The notes under the pieces were generated by a model. The model was not told the origin of the DNA, searched no databases, and saw nothing but the letters and a program-made list of their open reading frames with translations. Position numbers and translations under genes: made by a program. A stretch of 64,000 bases of DNA, taken from Rotaria sordida (taxonomy: Eukaryota; Rotifera; Eurotatoria; Philodinida; Philodinidae). The stretch lies in contig CAJNOL010000049.1 of NCBI GenBank assembly GCA_905250125.1, positions 124,001-188,000 of the forward strand, read 5' to 3'. Position 1 is the stretch's first letter. Each line of letters opens with the position of its first letter. This document shows positions 1 through 11,574 of the stretch, one piece after another.

Positions 1-1136
1 ATGCGTGGACAAGCATTTATTGTTTTTGATGATATTCAAAATTCTACAACAGCATTACGTTCATTACAAGGTTTAATGTTTTATGGTAAACCAATGCATT
101 TATCATATGCTAAGCGTGATTCCGATGCAATACGTTTTTCAAAGGAACAAATTGCCGAAAAGACAGCTGCATTAGCTGCAACTAGTCAACCAGAACCAAA
201 ACAACGTAAAGAAAAACCTCGTATACCACCACCACCATCTCAACCACCACCGGATCGTGCACTTCATGAACAACATATAGGTAAGAATCTGAGATGTTAA
301 TGACTGGTTATTGTTCGAGATCGAACTCAGTCCGGTTCAAACGGTTAAATGATTGATTTCTTCGACCTACGGGTTAATATAAATTTTATTAGAGTGAATG
401 TGACTGTGGGTTTGTGATTCAGTACGTCTAAGAGGAGTTCTACATCTTACATCCAAATCACATTTATATGTGTACATACTTCAACACAAGTAAGTAAATG
501 AGTAGAACGAAAGAAATAGTGGAAGCAAGTAAATCAATGGAAAAATGAAGGACGAAAAGCAAAATTTGTAAACAGGTTAAATCTGTGAGTACACGTAAAA
601 CTGATGAAATCCGTACATGAACTATGATCGATATGATAATACGAAAAGAATTCTTATTCAAAATGATTTTCTTTTTTAGCATTGATGAATTCAGAAGAAG
701 TCAATCGTACAGCTAATGCTATTGCAGCAGCTGAAGCTGAATTACAAGAATTACCATTACGTGATCGTACACGTCGAATTCAATCGGTTATTGCTGCACA
801 AACAACATTAGTCGGTACTGCTGTACCAATGATGACAGAAGTACAAACGAATTCAACACTTTTTGCTACGAATTTACCTAATGAAACAACACGTGAAGCA
901 TTAGAAATGTTATTTCGTCAATTTTCTGGTTATTGTGATGTTCGACTTGTACCTGGACGTGAAGGAATTGCTTTTATTGATTTTGATAATGAAGGAGGTG
1001 CTGCTTCAGCTAAAGGTAACTTTATTCATTATTAGATTAATTTCTATTGTATTCTTCTTCGAATTTTATAGATGCTCTCAATGGTTTTAAGATTTCGGCA
1101 ACAAATGCAATGTCCGTTACGTTTGCCAAAAAATAA
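1..1136 (+). CDS. SNRPA: U1A/U2B''-type spliceosomal RRM protein (5' partial)
   Basis: Spliceosomal snRNP protein of the U1A/U2B''/snf family, which binds stem-loops of U1 or U2 snRNA in the nucleus. The window opens inside the first RRM: the first residues, MRGQAFIVF, match the RNP1 motif, so the real start lies upstream and the initial ATG is internal. Exons are 1-280, 680-1015 and 1072-1136, phases consistent, introns GT-AG. Order: end of RRM1 (to the YAKRDSD motif), basic linker, proline-rich stretch, then the second RRM beginning near LFATNLPNETT with RNP1-like GIAFIDFDN, ending SVTFAKK and a stop. Both RRMs and the Pro-rich linker fit U1A better than U2B'', but invertebrates often have one protein doing both jobs. 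An AATAAA-like signal lies near 1244. It is the first gene of a tight same-strand cluster. Confidence 0.9.
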
Positions 1137-1359
1137 CAAATGATATTTTCAGGATGATATGATTTCTTTTTTTTTTGTTTTATATATGAAGCTCTGATAG
1201 AACCGAAGTGTTGTTATTGTTGTTTTCGTGTTACTTTTTTAAAAATAAAAAAAAAGAACGAAAGATCGTTTTGAAAGAGCGCCTAAAACTGACATTGAAC
1301 AGATACAGATACACAAAAAAAATATTAGGTATATGATTTTTATAATTAGAGATAATATT

Positions 1360-1369
1360 TATATTTTAG
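1360..1369 (+). promoter_or_regulatory. Splice acceptor just before BET1 start codon
   Basis: A pyrimidine-rich tract ending in AG at 1368-1369 lies 28 nt before the ATG at 1398. With no coding exon upstream, it could be the acceptor of a 5'-UTR intron or a trans-splice (spliced leader) site. Confidence 0.4.
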
Positions 1370-1397
1370 ATTATTTTATTAATTTACTTCATATTCA

Positions 1398-1812
1398 ATG
1401 AATACGCTAGAAAGTCAAAATGATGGATATTCAGAAGAATTAGCTGTCAAAGCCTCTCGACTTAAGCATGTTTGTTACTATAGTAATTGAAAATCTCTTT
1501 TAACAATTTTTTTTTGTTAAAGATTGCATTTGATATTGAAAAAGAAACAAAAGAACACAATCGTTTTCTTCAATCAATGGTAAATTGAAATATAATCATA
1601 TTAATAAATGATATTCATTTATTTATTTTTTTTCATTATAGCATTTTGATTTTGAAACAGCACGTAGTTTTCTCGGCGGTAGTTCTCGTCATTTGACTTA
1701 TGTAATGTCAAGTGGACGAGGCGATCGGCGTATAATGTGCTATGTTATTGGTGCAATTATTTTTGCTTTTCTTTTTCTTTATTATACTGTCAGTTCATTT
1801 CGAAATAAGTAA
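1398..1812 (+). CDS. BET1: BET1-like Golgi SNARE
   Basis: Small Qc-SNARE of the BET1/BET1L (GS15) family, which acts in ER-Golgi and intra-Golgi vesicle fusion. Three exons, 1398-1469, 1523-1579 and 1642-1812, give about 100 residues, the usual size of the family. A SNARE coiled-coil (from SEELAVKASRLK through the DFETARSFLG region) is followed by a single C-terminal hydrophobic anchor (YVIGAIIFAFLFLYYTV) and a short basic tail, i.e. a tail-anchored protein. The zero-layer glutamine area falls around HNRFLQSM. The ATG at 1398 is the first in frame after a splice-acceptor-like AG at 1369. The gene begins 261 bp after the upstream RRM gene and ends 182 bp before the next start. BET1 and BET1L cannot be separated by eye. 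Confidence 0.85.
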
Positions 1813-1982
1813 TATAATATCTATATTTGTATATAAATATATAATGATTTTTCTTTTTATGAAATAATCTCTTTTATTAACAGAAAAAAATCATTTTTTT
1901 TAAAAACATATTTGCTTAGTTAATGCTTTGTTATTCAAATAAAATAAAACTTATATTAGATATATATATATTTAATATTTCT

Positions 1983-1992
1983 GGGTTTTTAG
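1983..1992 (+). promoter_or_regulatory. Splice acceptor just before LRR gene start codon
   Basis: T-rich tract ending in AG at 1991-1992, two bases before the ATG at 1995. It suggests a UTR intron or a trans-splice site and supports the ATG at 1995 over an in-frame ATG at 1923. Confidence 0.45.
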
Positions 1993-1994
1993 AT

Positions 1995-4900
1995 ATGAAT
2001 CTTTTACGTCGTCCTCTTCGTCCTCGTCTTCGACCACTATTACTTAGTGATATAACAGTAGATGGACAAAGTGAACCTTTATCACCACTTTCATCAGTAT
2101 CAAGTTCTACAAGTAATTCAGCTCCATCATCACGACCATCAAGTCATACTCGATCACCACGTTATTTACCACCATTAGTTGAAGAAGCTAGTCATCATGT
2201 TAGTCTTGTAACACCATTTCAAAGTGAACAACCAACAATTGTTGATCATTTAACTGTAGCAATGAATGATGATGAAGAAAAAGACGACGACGATGATGAT
2301 GATGATGATGATGATGATAATGATACTGAAAAAAAAAGAATTTCACGATTAAAAAAATCTAAAAAATTATTAAAACCACTTAAAACACGTGAATATTCAC
2401 AATTTAGTGCATTACATCATGCAGTAACAACATCAAAAGTACGAACACTTAATCGAACACCAAAATTTAAAGGACCACCTGGTTTACCAGCTAGACGAAC
2501 ACGTTCATTTCATGATATTAAATTACGTTATACACAAATAACAGATGATGATACTTATACTACTGTTAATCAATTTACATTTAATGATTTTATTCTTCAT
2601 TCATCAACATCCAAAAGACATCCATATGAAGAATGTGCATTAGAAAAAGCTATTTTATCGAAATATACTTATAAACAAATATGTGAAATGATTGCTGAAC
2701 GTGTTTGGGCCGAACGTGGTGAAAGTGGAAAAGTAAATTAAATTTTAAAAAAATCAGTTTTTTTTTTGCGAATCTAAATAATTTTATTATTTAGATTCAT
2801 GTACAAACACTTGTACCTAATGTTGAACCATTTCAAAATCGAGTACCTATGCATCAAATTGTAACTGAAATGGCTCTTGTTCTCCGACAACATATGTCAC
2901 AGATACTTGGTAATTTGATTTAAAAAAACAAAAAACAAAAATGAAAGAAAAATTTTGATGTTCTTTTTATTTAGGTTCACAACTTAAAATGAATATCCGG
3001 GCATTACCAAGTTGGCGTCAAAAAGAAGGTGCTCATACAGAAATTCTTCTTTATGAAACTGAAGATAGAGAAGAATCACAAAATGATGCAAAAAATGTAT
3101 CAAAAGAAAGTAATATTAGCATTAAAATAGAATTAAACATTTGTTGCTGTTGGTTTTTTTATAATATAGATTCACTTCATATTAAACGTGATACAGGCGC
3201 TGAAATTGCTATTCTTGATAGTTTATTAAAAAATGGAAGTCATTTAGATTTACGTGCTTTTACACTTGAATATTTACCGGATATTTCACTTATGTTTACA
3301 ACATTACTTGCAATTGATCTATCCTATAATTGTTTACATGTAAGATTTAAAATAGGTAACAAAACAAAATCTTTAGTATTCTTTTTTTTTTGTCTTCATA
3401 GTCTATACCAAACGAATTATTCGAATGTACGAAACTTGAACATCTCTATTTACGTCATAATCCAATCTCATCCATACCACTGGGAATGAATAATCTCAAA
3501 ACACTTATTTTTCTTGATATGTCATTTTGTGAATTGCATGGCGCATTACCTGATAGGTATACAATTGTTATTCGAAAATAAATCAATAAAACAAAAACAT
3601 TTTTTTGTTTTGGTTAAATAGTTTATTTGGTTTAATTAATCTTCGTCATTTGGATGTATCATATAATCGTTTAACGAATGTTCCAAGTGGAATATCAAAT
3701 TTAAAGTATGTATCGGATGACTCATAAATAGTGAATCTTTCAATATTTCTGGTTTTTTTTTTCTATTCAACTCTTAGAAATGATTGTGTTCCTAGAAGAT
3801 TCAGAGTCAAATTCTCTACGAAGATTTTATTAGACTTATTTTTGTAGAAAGTTAAGGAGAGAAAACCAAATGAAGAATGTCGAATACATAGAAAAGGTCT
3901 AAGTTTCTTAAGTTATTTTATTTTAGAAACTTCAGAGTGTTTTAAACAATTCTATAAACAATGAAACAAAAGTAAAAAAAATTTTTTTGAGTATGTTGAA
4001 ATATGATCGTGCTCATTGTGTAATCTTAAAGTTTGTTCAACTCCAACCAAATATCAAAAATATCGAATATTCCAAAAAACTCAGTTGAAAATGATTCGAT
4101 CTGCCATTGCCTTAGTTTTTAGTCGATGGGATTTAAAACGAAAACCATTAGATAAATTTTCGCCACTGAATCTGATACACGAGTCATTTCACACTGAAAT
4201 AAAAAAACTCCAGCTTCGCAGATACTATTTTGATTTAGTTATCCAATTTTGTCCAGAAACTCGGTTACTATAGATTGAAATAGCTAAGTTTCTTTGAAGC
4301 ATCGTTAAGAGATCGACATCGATGCAAGTCTTTAAGATCGCTTTCGCATTTATTCTATTAATATTGATTGATAGAGTTTAACAAGAACTATAATAGGTGT
4401 ATACCCACTCCTCTTTTTATCATTCAACTCAATGCAGGTATTCGGACAGAACGATTTTTTCAGTGTAAAAACATGGTCCATGCTTCTATTTGTTGAGTAT
4501 TTTTTGTTGCAAACATTCTCTGAAACTTTCTATAAGAAATGAGTCGGATTAGATTTTCGTAGAAAATTTGACAGCGTCTCTATTAGAAAAACAATTAGGT
4601 TTAAGAATAAAATAGGAAAAAGTTCTAAGCAACATACTGAGAGGTTTATTATTTTTGAACAATTCAGCATATTATTTAAATATTTATCAATATTAGAAAT
4701 CTTCGACAATTAGTTTGTGATGGAAATGAAATAAGTTGTTTACCATCACGTATGATTTGTATGGAAAATCTTCGATTAATTACAGCAAAAAATACATGGC
4801 TATTACCACAATTAGCTAAAGATGAATGTTCAATAAAACCTCAAGTAATCATAAATATTTAATAAGAAAATTTTATATTTATTTGATTTATAGAAATTAC

Positions 4901-5294
4901 TTGAATTACTTACTGTTCGTTTAAGTAAATATCATTGGAAACGTTTTTTACAAAAAATTCCTGATTCATCAAAAACATTATTATTTAGGTATGTTACATA
5001 TTTCTACAGATAATCCAAGAAGACTTTTCATGTTTTGTTTTTCTTTTTTTTCTCATTAGTGCTCAATTATGTGATTCTTGTTCGGGTTTACGAGTTTCAA
5101 ATGGTTATCGTACAATTATAATATGTCAAAATTTATTTGGTATTAAATCTTTGCCTATACTCTTTATTAGTTGTACACCTGAATGTATACAAAAATTACT
5201 CATTGATGAAAATAATAATACTAATATTCCGTCCAAAAATTCTTTTATTGTTAATGATCAATTTATTTCTAAACTCAAACAACGTCAAATGTGA
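1995..5294 (+). CDS. Leucine-rich repeat protein (LRRC63-like?)
   Basis: Intracellular leucine-rich-repeat protein of unknown role, 624 residues from nine exons: 1995-2732, 2795-2909, 2975-3109, 3170-3339, 3402-3556, 3622-3705, 4697-4844, 4894-4988, 5060-5294; all phases join. The N-terminal third is low-complexity: Arg/Pro-rich, Ser-rich, then an uninterrupted acidic run of Asp (near 2282-2318) followed by a Lys-rich stretch. The middle carries LRRs of the LxxLxxLxLxxN type (LLAIDLSYNCL, LEHLYLRHNPISSIP, LRHLDVSYNRLTNVP, LRQLVCDGNEISCLP). The C-terminal part holds a Cys pair (CDSCSG) and a region seen in some animal LRRC proteins. No signal peptide or membrane segment is seen. The sixth intron (3706-4696) is unusually long because it holds an inverted-repeat element. 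The LRRC63 assignment is a guess from overall layout; the LRR call is firm. Confidence 0.8.
3787..4595. mobile_element. Inverted-repeat element in LRR gene intron
   Basis: Two arms of about 75 bp, 3787-3861 and 4515-4595, are reverse complements at roughly 75-80 percent (shared core GTCAAATTCTCTACGAA in one arm and its complement in the other). They lie inside the only long intron of the LRR gene. No transposase frame is present between them, so it looks like a non-autonomous foldback or MITE-type element. The exact ends and target duplication were not resolved. Confidence 0.55.
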
Positions 5295-5379
5295 TAATGA
5301 ATTTTTTTTTACGTTTTTTTTTTGAATTTTTTTTCACCAATAATAACAGTAAATATTTACATATATATAATCTCACTAA

Positions 5380-5390
5380 TTTTTTTTTAG
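5380..5390 (+). promoter_or_regulatory. Splice acceptor just before TRMT112 start codon
   Basis: Run of T ending in AG at 5389-5390, nine bases before the ATG at 5400, in a 105-bp intergenic gap. This is a candidate trans-splice acceptor. Confidence 0.5.
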
Positions 5391-5399
5391 ATAAATAAA

Positions 5400-5839
5400 A
5401 TGAAGTTAATTACGCATAATATGCTTACATCAAATATACTCAAAGGAGTAACAAGAGGTTTCCCATTAAAAATCAAAGCTGATAAAATGGAACATATTTC
5501 GGTGGATTATAATCGTGATTTTATAGCTCGTATTATACCACGTATTGAATATGATGCATTACGGGCAGCTGTTAATGATGTACGCTTTTTTTTCTTGTTT
5601 GATTTTTTGTTTTTCGTAAATTATTTGTTTTGTTTTTGTAGCTTGGTTTGAATGAATCATTACCAGAGGCAATGTCAGAAACTTTACAACAAGATGATGA
5701 ATTTCTTAAGACAATGCATAAAGTTTTACTTGAATATGAAGTTGAAGAAGGTGAACTTATTTGTCCGGAAACTGGTAGAAAATTTCCAATTTCAAAAGGT
5801 ATTCCGAATATGTTATTACAAGAAACTGAAGTATCTTAA
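5400..5839 (+). CDS. TRMT112: TRMT112 methyltransferase activator subunit
   Basis: Small zinc-binding partner that stabilises and activates several methyltransferases acting on tRNA, rRNA and the translation release factor. Two exons, 5400-5579 and 5642-5839, give about 125 residues, the normal family length. It starts MKLITHNML as in other animals, has the conserved RGFPL and IPRIEYDAL blocks, and ends with the Trm112 signature GELICPETGRKFPISKGIPNMLL, in which one Cys of the zinc site is visible. The metazoan proteins likewise lose part of the Cys set found in yeast. The gene starts 105 bp after the LRR gene stop and ends 261 bp before the PAQR gene; a polyadenylation signal AATAAA lies near 5904. 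Confidence 0.95.
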
Positions 5840-6079
5840 ATAATTACTTTGTTGTAATTATTATTATATTTGTTCTTGTGTTTTTTTTTGTTGTTATTGA
5901 TCAAATAAAGATAAAAGACAAGTAAATGGTTACTTTTTTTTTATTCGTTACAAATAATAAGATCTAATAAAAAAAAAAGAAGAATGAAGAGCATCAGTTC
6001 TATATAGCCTGAACCAAAAATCAAGGATTGACAAAATCGAAAAATGTTTCGTTTTTTTTTAATTATTTTAAAGTTCATA

Positions 6080-6089
6080 TTTATTATAG
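6080..6089 (+). promoter_or_regulatory. Splice acceptor just before PAQR3 start codon
   Basis: T-rich tract ending in AG at 6088-6089, eleven bases before the ATG at 6101. Candidate trans-splice or UTR-intron acceptor. Confidence 0.45.
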
Positions 6090-6100
6090 ATTAAATTCTC

Positions 6101-7521
6101 ATGGGTCAAGGTCAACATATACTGAATGATAAGTCCGATAGACCACATTCACAAAAACCTCAATCAAAAAATGTCGACAAAACCCATCGATTATATTCAT
6201 TTGAAATGATACCTGAATATCTTCAGTCAAATCCATATATTCGAACAGGATATCGATATGGTTTAACTTTTAAAGGTTGTTTAATTAGGTAATTATTACT
6301 TCAATCTTAAATTATTATTATTATTAAAAATCTTCGAGAAAATTTTATTTTTAATATTATATAGTTTACTTTATTTAAATAATGAATCGGTGAATGTTTG
6401 GTCACATGTAATTGGTGCTGGTCTTTTTATATACTTTTTCTTTCGTGATATATATATGGGTAATGCTTTACCATTATTGATATCATCAGTTGATTATTAT
6501 GTTGTATTATTTTATACTTTTTCTGTCATTGTAAGTCTATTTATATTTCTTGTCTTTTTTTTATGAAACACAATCTAAAAGAAGAGTTGAAGTATATAGG
6601 TAAAGATTTGAATTTTCTCAATAGACGCTCTTAATATATGATCACAGATTGTATGTGAATAACGTCTTGTCATAATATATGAATTACTTCTTGATTGCAT
6701 TTTTGGAGAATTAAGTAAAATGATGATGAAGAAATCTGTCCTAAGATATTGAGAATAGAATAATCTTCATATGATTGACAAGAGTAGCGACATTATGTTT
6801 CACGTTTTAATCTCACAGAGATTACGTTAATAATTTTTTTAAATGATTTTATTCTTTGAATTTATAATTACAGATATGTATGGTATGTTCTGTTGCATTT
6901 CATCTTTTTGGTTGTATGTCATCACGAGCATTTGCTGATTGTCTTAAATTAGATTTATGTGGTATTGGATTTGGTATTCTTGGATGTTATTTATGTGGTA
7001 TTCATATTTCATTTGAATGTTATCGTACTTGGAGATTACGATATGAAACAATAATTATTGGTATAATATTTATTGCTGTCATTTATTATGTACAAGGAAT
7101 AAAACAATATATAACACAAAATATTCATGTAACTTTATTTGTAACTATATCACTTCTTGGTATATTACCAGGTTTACATTGGTATTATCTTCATGGTGGT
7201 TGGTCAAATCAACATGTACAAGAGTTTTTTCCGAAATTATTTATACTTTATGGAATATTAGGTATTGGTGCGTTGGCTTATTTAACAAAATTTCCTGAAA
7301 GATTTTTTCCAGGTATAACTTTTATTTCTATATTATGAATATTTATTATGATATTCAAAGAACAAGATATATATTTTTTTGTTTCTAATCTAGGTTATTT
7401 TGATATTTTATTAGCAAGTCATCAAATTTGGCATTTTTCAGTATTAGCTGCATTTATTTGGTGGTATCAAAATGGTATTGAATTATTACAGTATTATGTA
7501 ATCAATCCTTGTAATGCTTAA
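6101..7521 (+). CDS. PAQR3: PAQR3-like seven-helix receptor
   Basis: Member of the progestin/adipoQ receptor (hemolysin III) family, closest by eye to PAQR3/RKTG, a Golgi membrane protein that sequesters Raf kinase and acts in trafficking. Four exons, 6101-6288, 6365-6530, 6874-7312 and 7394-7521, give 306 residues, the normal PAQR3 size. Conserved family blocks are visible: the cytosolic NPYIRTGYR motif, LNNESVNVWSHVIG before helix 1, CSVAFHLFGC with the metal-site histidine near the start of helix 2-3, the central aspartate in KLDLCGIGFGILGCY, PERFFPG, and the C-terminal SHQIWH motif that supplies the other two histidines. All the residues expected for the zinc site of the family are present. 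It is the last gene of the 5' cluster. Confidence 0.9.
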
Positions 7522-10500
7522 ATTCAAATAGAATAGAAGATTTTTGATTTGATTTGATTTTTTTTATTTTTTATATTTTATTTTGAAATATTTCTTAAAT
7601 CTCATGCTTTTTTTATTTACCACTAAATCTTTATTTTTTATGCATTTAGTTAGTAATGACTAAAATGGTTTGTTTTTTTTTTTGAATGTTTATTTATAAG
7701 TTTTTTCTGTGATAAATAAATTTACAAAACACTGATAATTTCTAGACTATTGATGAAAAGGAAAGATGTAATTCGAGCTTGAAGTATTTTCCAATAGAAG
7801 AATAAAAATATGTATAATCAGCCTGCCCAGCTAAAAAAGGATCATGTTCGTTTGAAACTTTTTTTTTTTGTTAATGTTGTCATATATTCTACATCGATAG
7901 ACGTCATCTGTTTTGAATAATAGTGAAAATAAATGATAGTTATCTATTATCGTGAAGTTTGCTGTCTTAGCTTCAAACACATAAAAATATATTGTTCAAA
8001 ACGAGAGAATTTTCAGGAATATGAGCCTTTGCTTTTTTTTAAATAGCTCTAATGAAATGAGTTTTTTTTTATGAGAGTGCTATCATGACATTCTACTCAT
8101 GTAAAGTCATCACAGTTCAGTCAAGTGAAATAAAAAGTGCTAGTTAAACTAGAACTTTCATAGATCTTGTTGCAATGTAAATTTTAGCTCTTTGTCAAAT
8201 TAAATTGCTATGTTATGACAATCCGAAGGTCAAAAGAAAGGTGATTATGTTATGTGTGGACATGTCGTAATTGATATACTTTAATACACAAAAGAAAGCA
8301 GTCAATACTCGAAATGAAATTTTATTAATTATTTCAGATGTAAAATTATCAAAAAACTACTTATTTTCTTCGATAGGAACAATATATTTATCGTCCAAAA
8401 TAATTAGAAATGGATATAATTAAACTATTCATATTGAATTAACAAAGGTAAATGCTTCACAGATTTACTTCTTAGTTGCATACTGTGATATTTATAAAAT
8501 ATGAAAATATTAAAGCATTACATTTGTTGGAAAATTGAAACGAAAAAGTATTTTGTTTCGATGTCAAAAGCAAATTCCTTCAGTGAATATTATTCAAATA
8601 TCTGAAACTGAACACAATAATTAATTCAGGCAATAATCATTGAATTTCAAAATAATAATAACAACAATATGTAATCTTCTAGTCGATATTTCATTCTTAC
8701 ATTGTCATTCAGATAGATAAATAAAATAAACCATTATAATTAGATACAAACAGAATAAAAAATTCACATAAAATTTATGTTAATAGAAACAAGTGAGTAG
8801 GAACAGTTAATAATCACTATATAGAATAAAACTTCGATAGACATTAATATCTAAAACGTTCATTTCATATAATTTTTAACACAAATATTTACTTTTTAAA
8901 GTTATGAATAGATGTACATGTGAATTTCTTTAATGTAATAAATATTTGAAGATAGAAAAAGAATTGTATGACTGATACGATTAAGACATTAGAAATTATT
9001 AAACTATAAAAACGTTTTTGTTAGTTATTATGTGACTTACATTCGTTAGAAAAGAAAGCACTAATAAACTGAATGTAAATGCAATTTGATGGATATATCT
9101 TATCGAATTTTTTAAAAATTTCGTAAAAAGAAAAAAGATCTGAGAATAAATTACTTTACTTAAAAATTGAATAATGATATAAATGCTGAAGAAGAAAGAA
9201 AACTATTCTACAAAAATATGTATCTCTTCTATACCGAAGATCTGGAAAAAACTTCTGTGAATGTCATCAATTTCATTTGATATTTTCTAAATTAATGATA
9301 AAAAAATTGATTAGTTGATAATTCTTTATTTCAGGAAAAACAAAGAAGTTTTATTGAAAATTAAAAACGATTAAAATTCACGAAATCTTAAAATATATCA
9401 AATTTATCACATGATCAAAATTTAAGAAAGAATTCTTTTCAAGTAATTTTAATAAGATAATAAGTCAGCATAACTAGTCAGCAATCATTCATACATGAGA
9501 TGTGTTCAAACTCAACACTTAAGATAGCTGAATCTACTATTGAAACAAGCACGATCGATTGTGTGTGAAATGAAAGCATTTCTATTCTTGAACAGGGTTG
9601 CATGCTCCAAACAGATGAAATCTTTCTTAGAATCGCCATGAATAAAATATTAATTAAAAATACACAAAGTGTTCTTTCAATATATGACCTTTATATAAAT
9701 GTTAGATGTCTATAAAATGAAATAATGTATTCACAAATCATCTTTATTTTTGATAAAATTCCATAACAAAACTCGCTTATATTGTTAATTATCGTAATAA
9801 AAACGACATCTTCAGATAGAAATCAACAAGTTCTATGGAACAGACCTATTTCGAGCGTAGTTTAATTTAATTTCTGTAGGCGATTTCTAGAAATACTTCA
9901 TTACAGAATTTCGTTAGCATTCCAAAATTCCGATGTTTTTAGACTAGGGATGGGCCATTTTATTTAACGCGAGCGACTTAATTAAAAACATTTATTAACT
10001 ACCTCTACTTAACACTCAATATTAAATGGTAAGTTTTTCTGTTTAACATATAATTCATTAATATTAAGTATTAATGGATCACTTAATCATTAGTATTAAT
10101 ATTAAGTGATTGACGTGAAGAAAATACTATCGTCAGTTCCTAGAACCTTTTAGGGCTACTTAGAGGCGCACTGGTGGGCTGAAAATACTAGCGACTCGCT
10201 GGACTTATGTATGTGGCAAGTCAATCAAATTTAAAGGAATGAAAAAAATTTTCTTTTGTTCTCTCGAATTCAATTGGCTTGCTGCACAAGGGTAGTAAGT
10301 TGCTGGTGTTTCCAAGCCACCAGTGAAAATGACAGAGGCTTTTTTATATTATTGAGTTATAGATGCGTAAGCACAGAAAAAAAGCAAAACCTTTGTTTTT
10401 ACATTTGAAGATATAAAACAGGTAAGGAAAGAAAAAAATGTGAAACGTTCTTCAGGCAAACATCGAGATAAAAGTTCCAATTTTTTTTAAAAACTATGTC

Positions 10501-11033
10501 AACAGAAGGTCATTCAGATTACTCTTCTAACATCTGGCTATACTTTAACCGATTGTTAGTTTGATCAATTGTAATCAAGAATGATCTGCAAATTACGTAA
10601 GGGATCCCATTTCCTCTTTCCGAAGTTTCTCGGGAACGGTTTGGCAAAAATTTCTGAAACTTTCAGAGTAGATAGATCTCGATGAGTAGAATAAAAGTTG
10701 TCATAGACTCAAAATTCCCAAATTCTTTCTTGCCAGAGATCTTGAAAGGTCAAGAACCACAAATGATCTGAGTTACCCCCCGCAAACATCCGCGCTACGG
10801 TTTTTCTGGACTGAATTTTTTTCTATGGCAACTAGGAACAAATCTGAGTGCGCATTTTTTTTTCTTTGAAAAATATTGTTCCTGAGGCTCAGGAAAAGCA
10901 AAACACTGAAGGGGTACTGGATTACTCTTTCGAGAGTGTACCACAATTACATCGACTTCATGCGAATCGAATAAAACTTTCAGAGCTTGTAGAACTTGTA
11001 CTTGTAAGCATAGCTGTAAGTTCAAAAAATTTT
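7522..11033. other. Gene-poor AT-rich intergenic DNA
   Basis: After the PAQR3 stop no reading frame with splice-compatible, conserved protein sequence was found. AT-rich palindromic stretches occur around 10000-10115 (alternating ATTAATATTAAG units), and 9947-9960 reads like a hAT-type terminus (TAGGGATGGGCC), but no matching second end was found. Base composition rises in GC near 10140-10340 and 10590-10960, which suggests degraded repeats. Confidence 0.5.
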
Positions 11034-11133
11034 NNNNNNNNNNNNNNNNNNNNNNNNNNNNNNNNNNNNNNNNNNNNNNNNNNNNNNNNNNNNNNNNNNN
11101 NNNNNNNNNNNNNNNNNNNNNNNNNNNNNNNNN
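11034..11133. other. Assembly gap, 100 N
   Basis: Exactly 100 N, the conventional size for a scaffold join of unknown length. The sequence resumes in an AT dinucleotide run and then an inverted-repeat element, which could be why the assembly broke. Confidence 0.99.
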
Positions 11134-11140
11134 TATATAT

Positions 11141-11574
11141 ATATATATAGGATTAATAAAATCAATATTATGCATGCGCTGCGCAATAAGTCGTGTCTCG
11201 TTTATTATTCTTTTCTTTTTCTGTTTTTTTAATTTCTTCTGTATACTCTTGTACATGAAAAGTGTCATGTTACTGCAAGAGTATGAATAAAAATGTATCT
11301 TTGTTTTTTTACACCACATTAGTGTGCGATTGTTATCGTTTAATAGATGTGAGAACACTTGTTTTTCTCAGAGTCACTGTCGTGCCTCGCACGCTTGTTC
11401 TGTTCAGATGATCTATCGACGGTAAAAGTGTTGTGCTTATATCTATAATAGATCATTGTGACTGAAAACTATAGTAATTTGACATAAAAAGCAGAAAAAC
11501 AATAAAATAATAAACGAGACATGATTTATTTGGTAGTGCATGCATGACATTGATTTTATTAATCCTATATATAT
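11141..11574. mobile_element. MITE-like element with long terminal inverted repeats
   Basis: The first ~75-85 bp (from TATATATAGGATTAATAAAA at 11141) recur as reverse complement at the other end (11491-11574), with about 85 percent match, including the blocks GGATTAATAAAATCAAT, ATGCATGC and GTCTCGTTTATTATT. Both ends abut TATATA, compatible with a TA-type target site. The ~280-bp interior has no coding capacity. It is a non-autonomous DNA transposon by structure; the superfamily is not determined. Confidence 0.65.

Noticed and set aside
1923..1994. Upstream in-frame ATG for the LRR gene
   Set aside because: The added residues are AT-derived and a splice acceptor lies just before the ATG at 1995.
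4016..4273. 85-codon open frame in the LRR gene intron
   Set aside because: It lies between the arms of an inverted-repeat element inside an intron; no conserved motif, no coding-like splice context.
9947..10115. hAT-type left end and AT palindromes
   Set aside because: Only one possible terminus was found, so no element could be bounded.
10795..11358. Open frames running through the N gap
   Set aside because: Produced by translating N; the flanks show no protein family.
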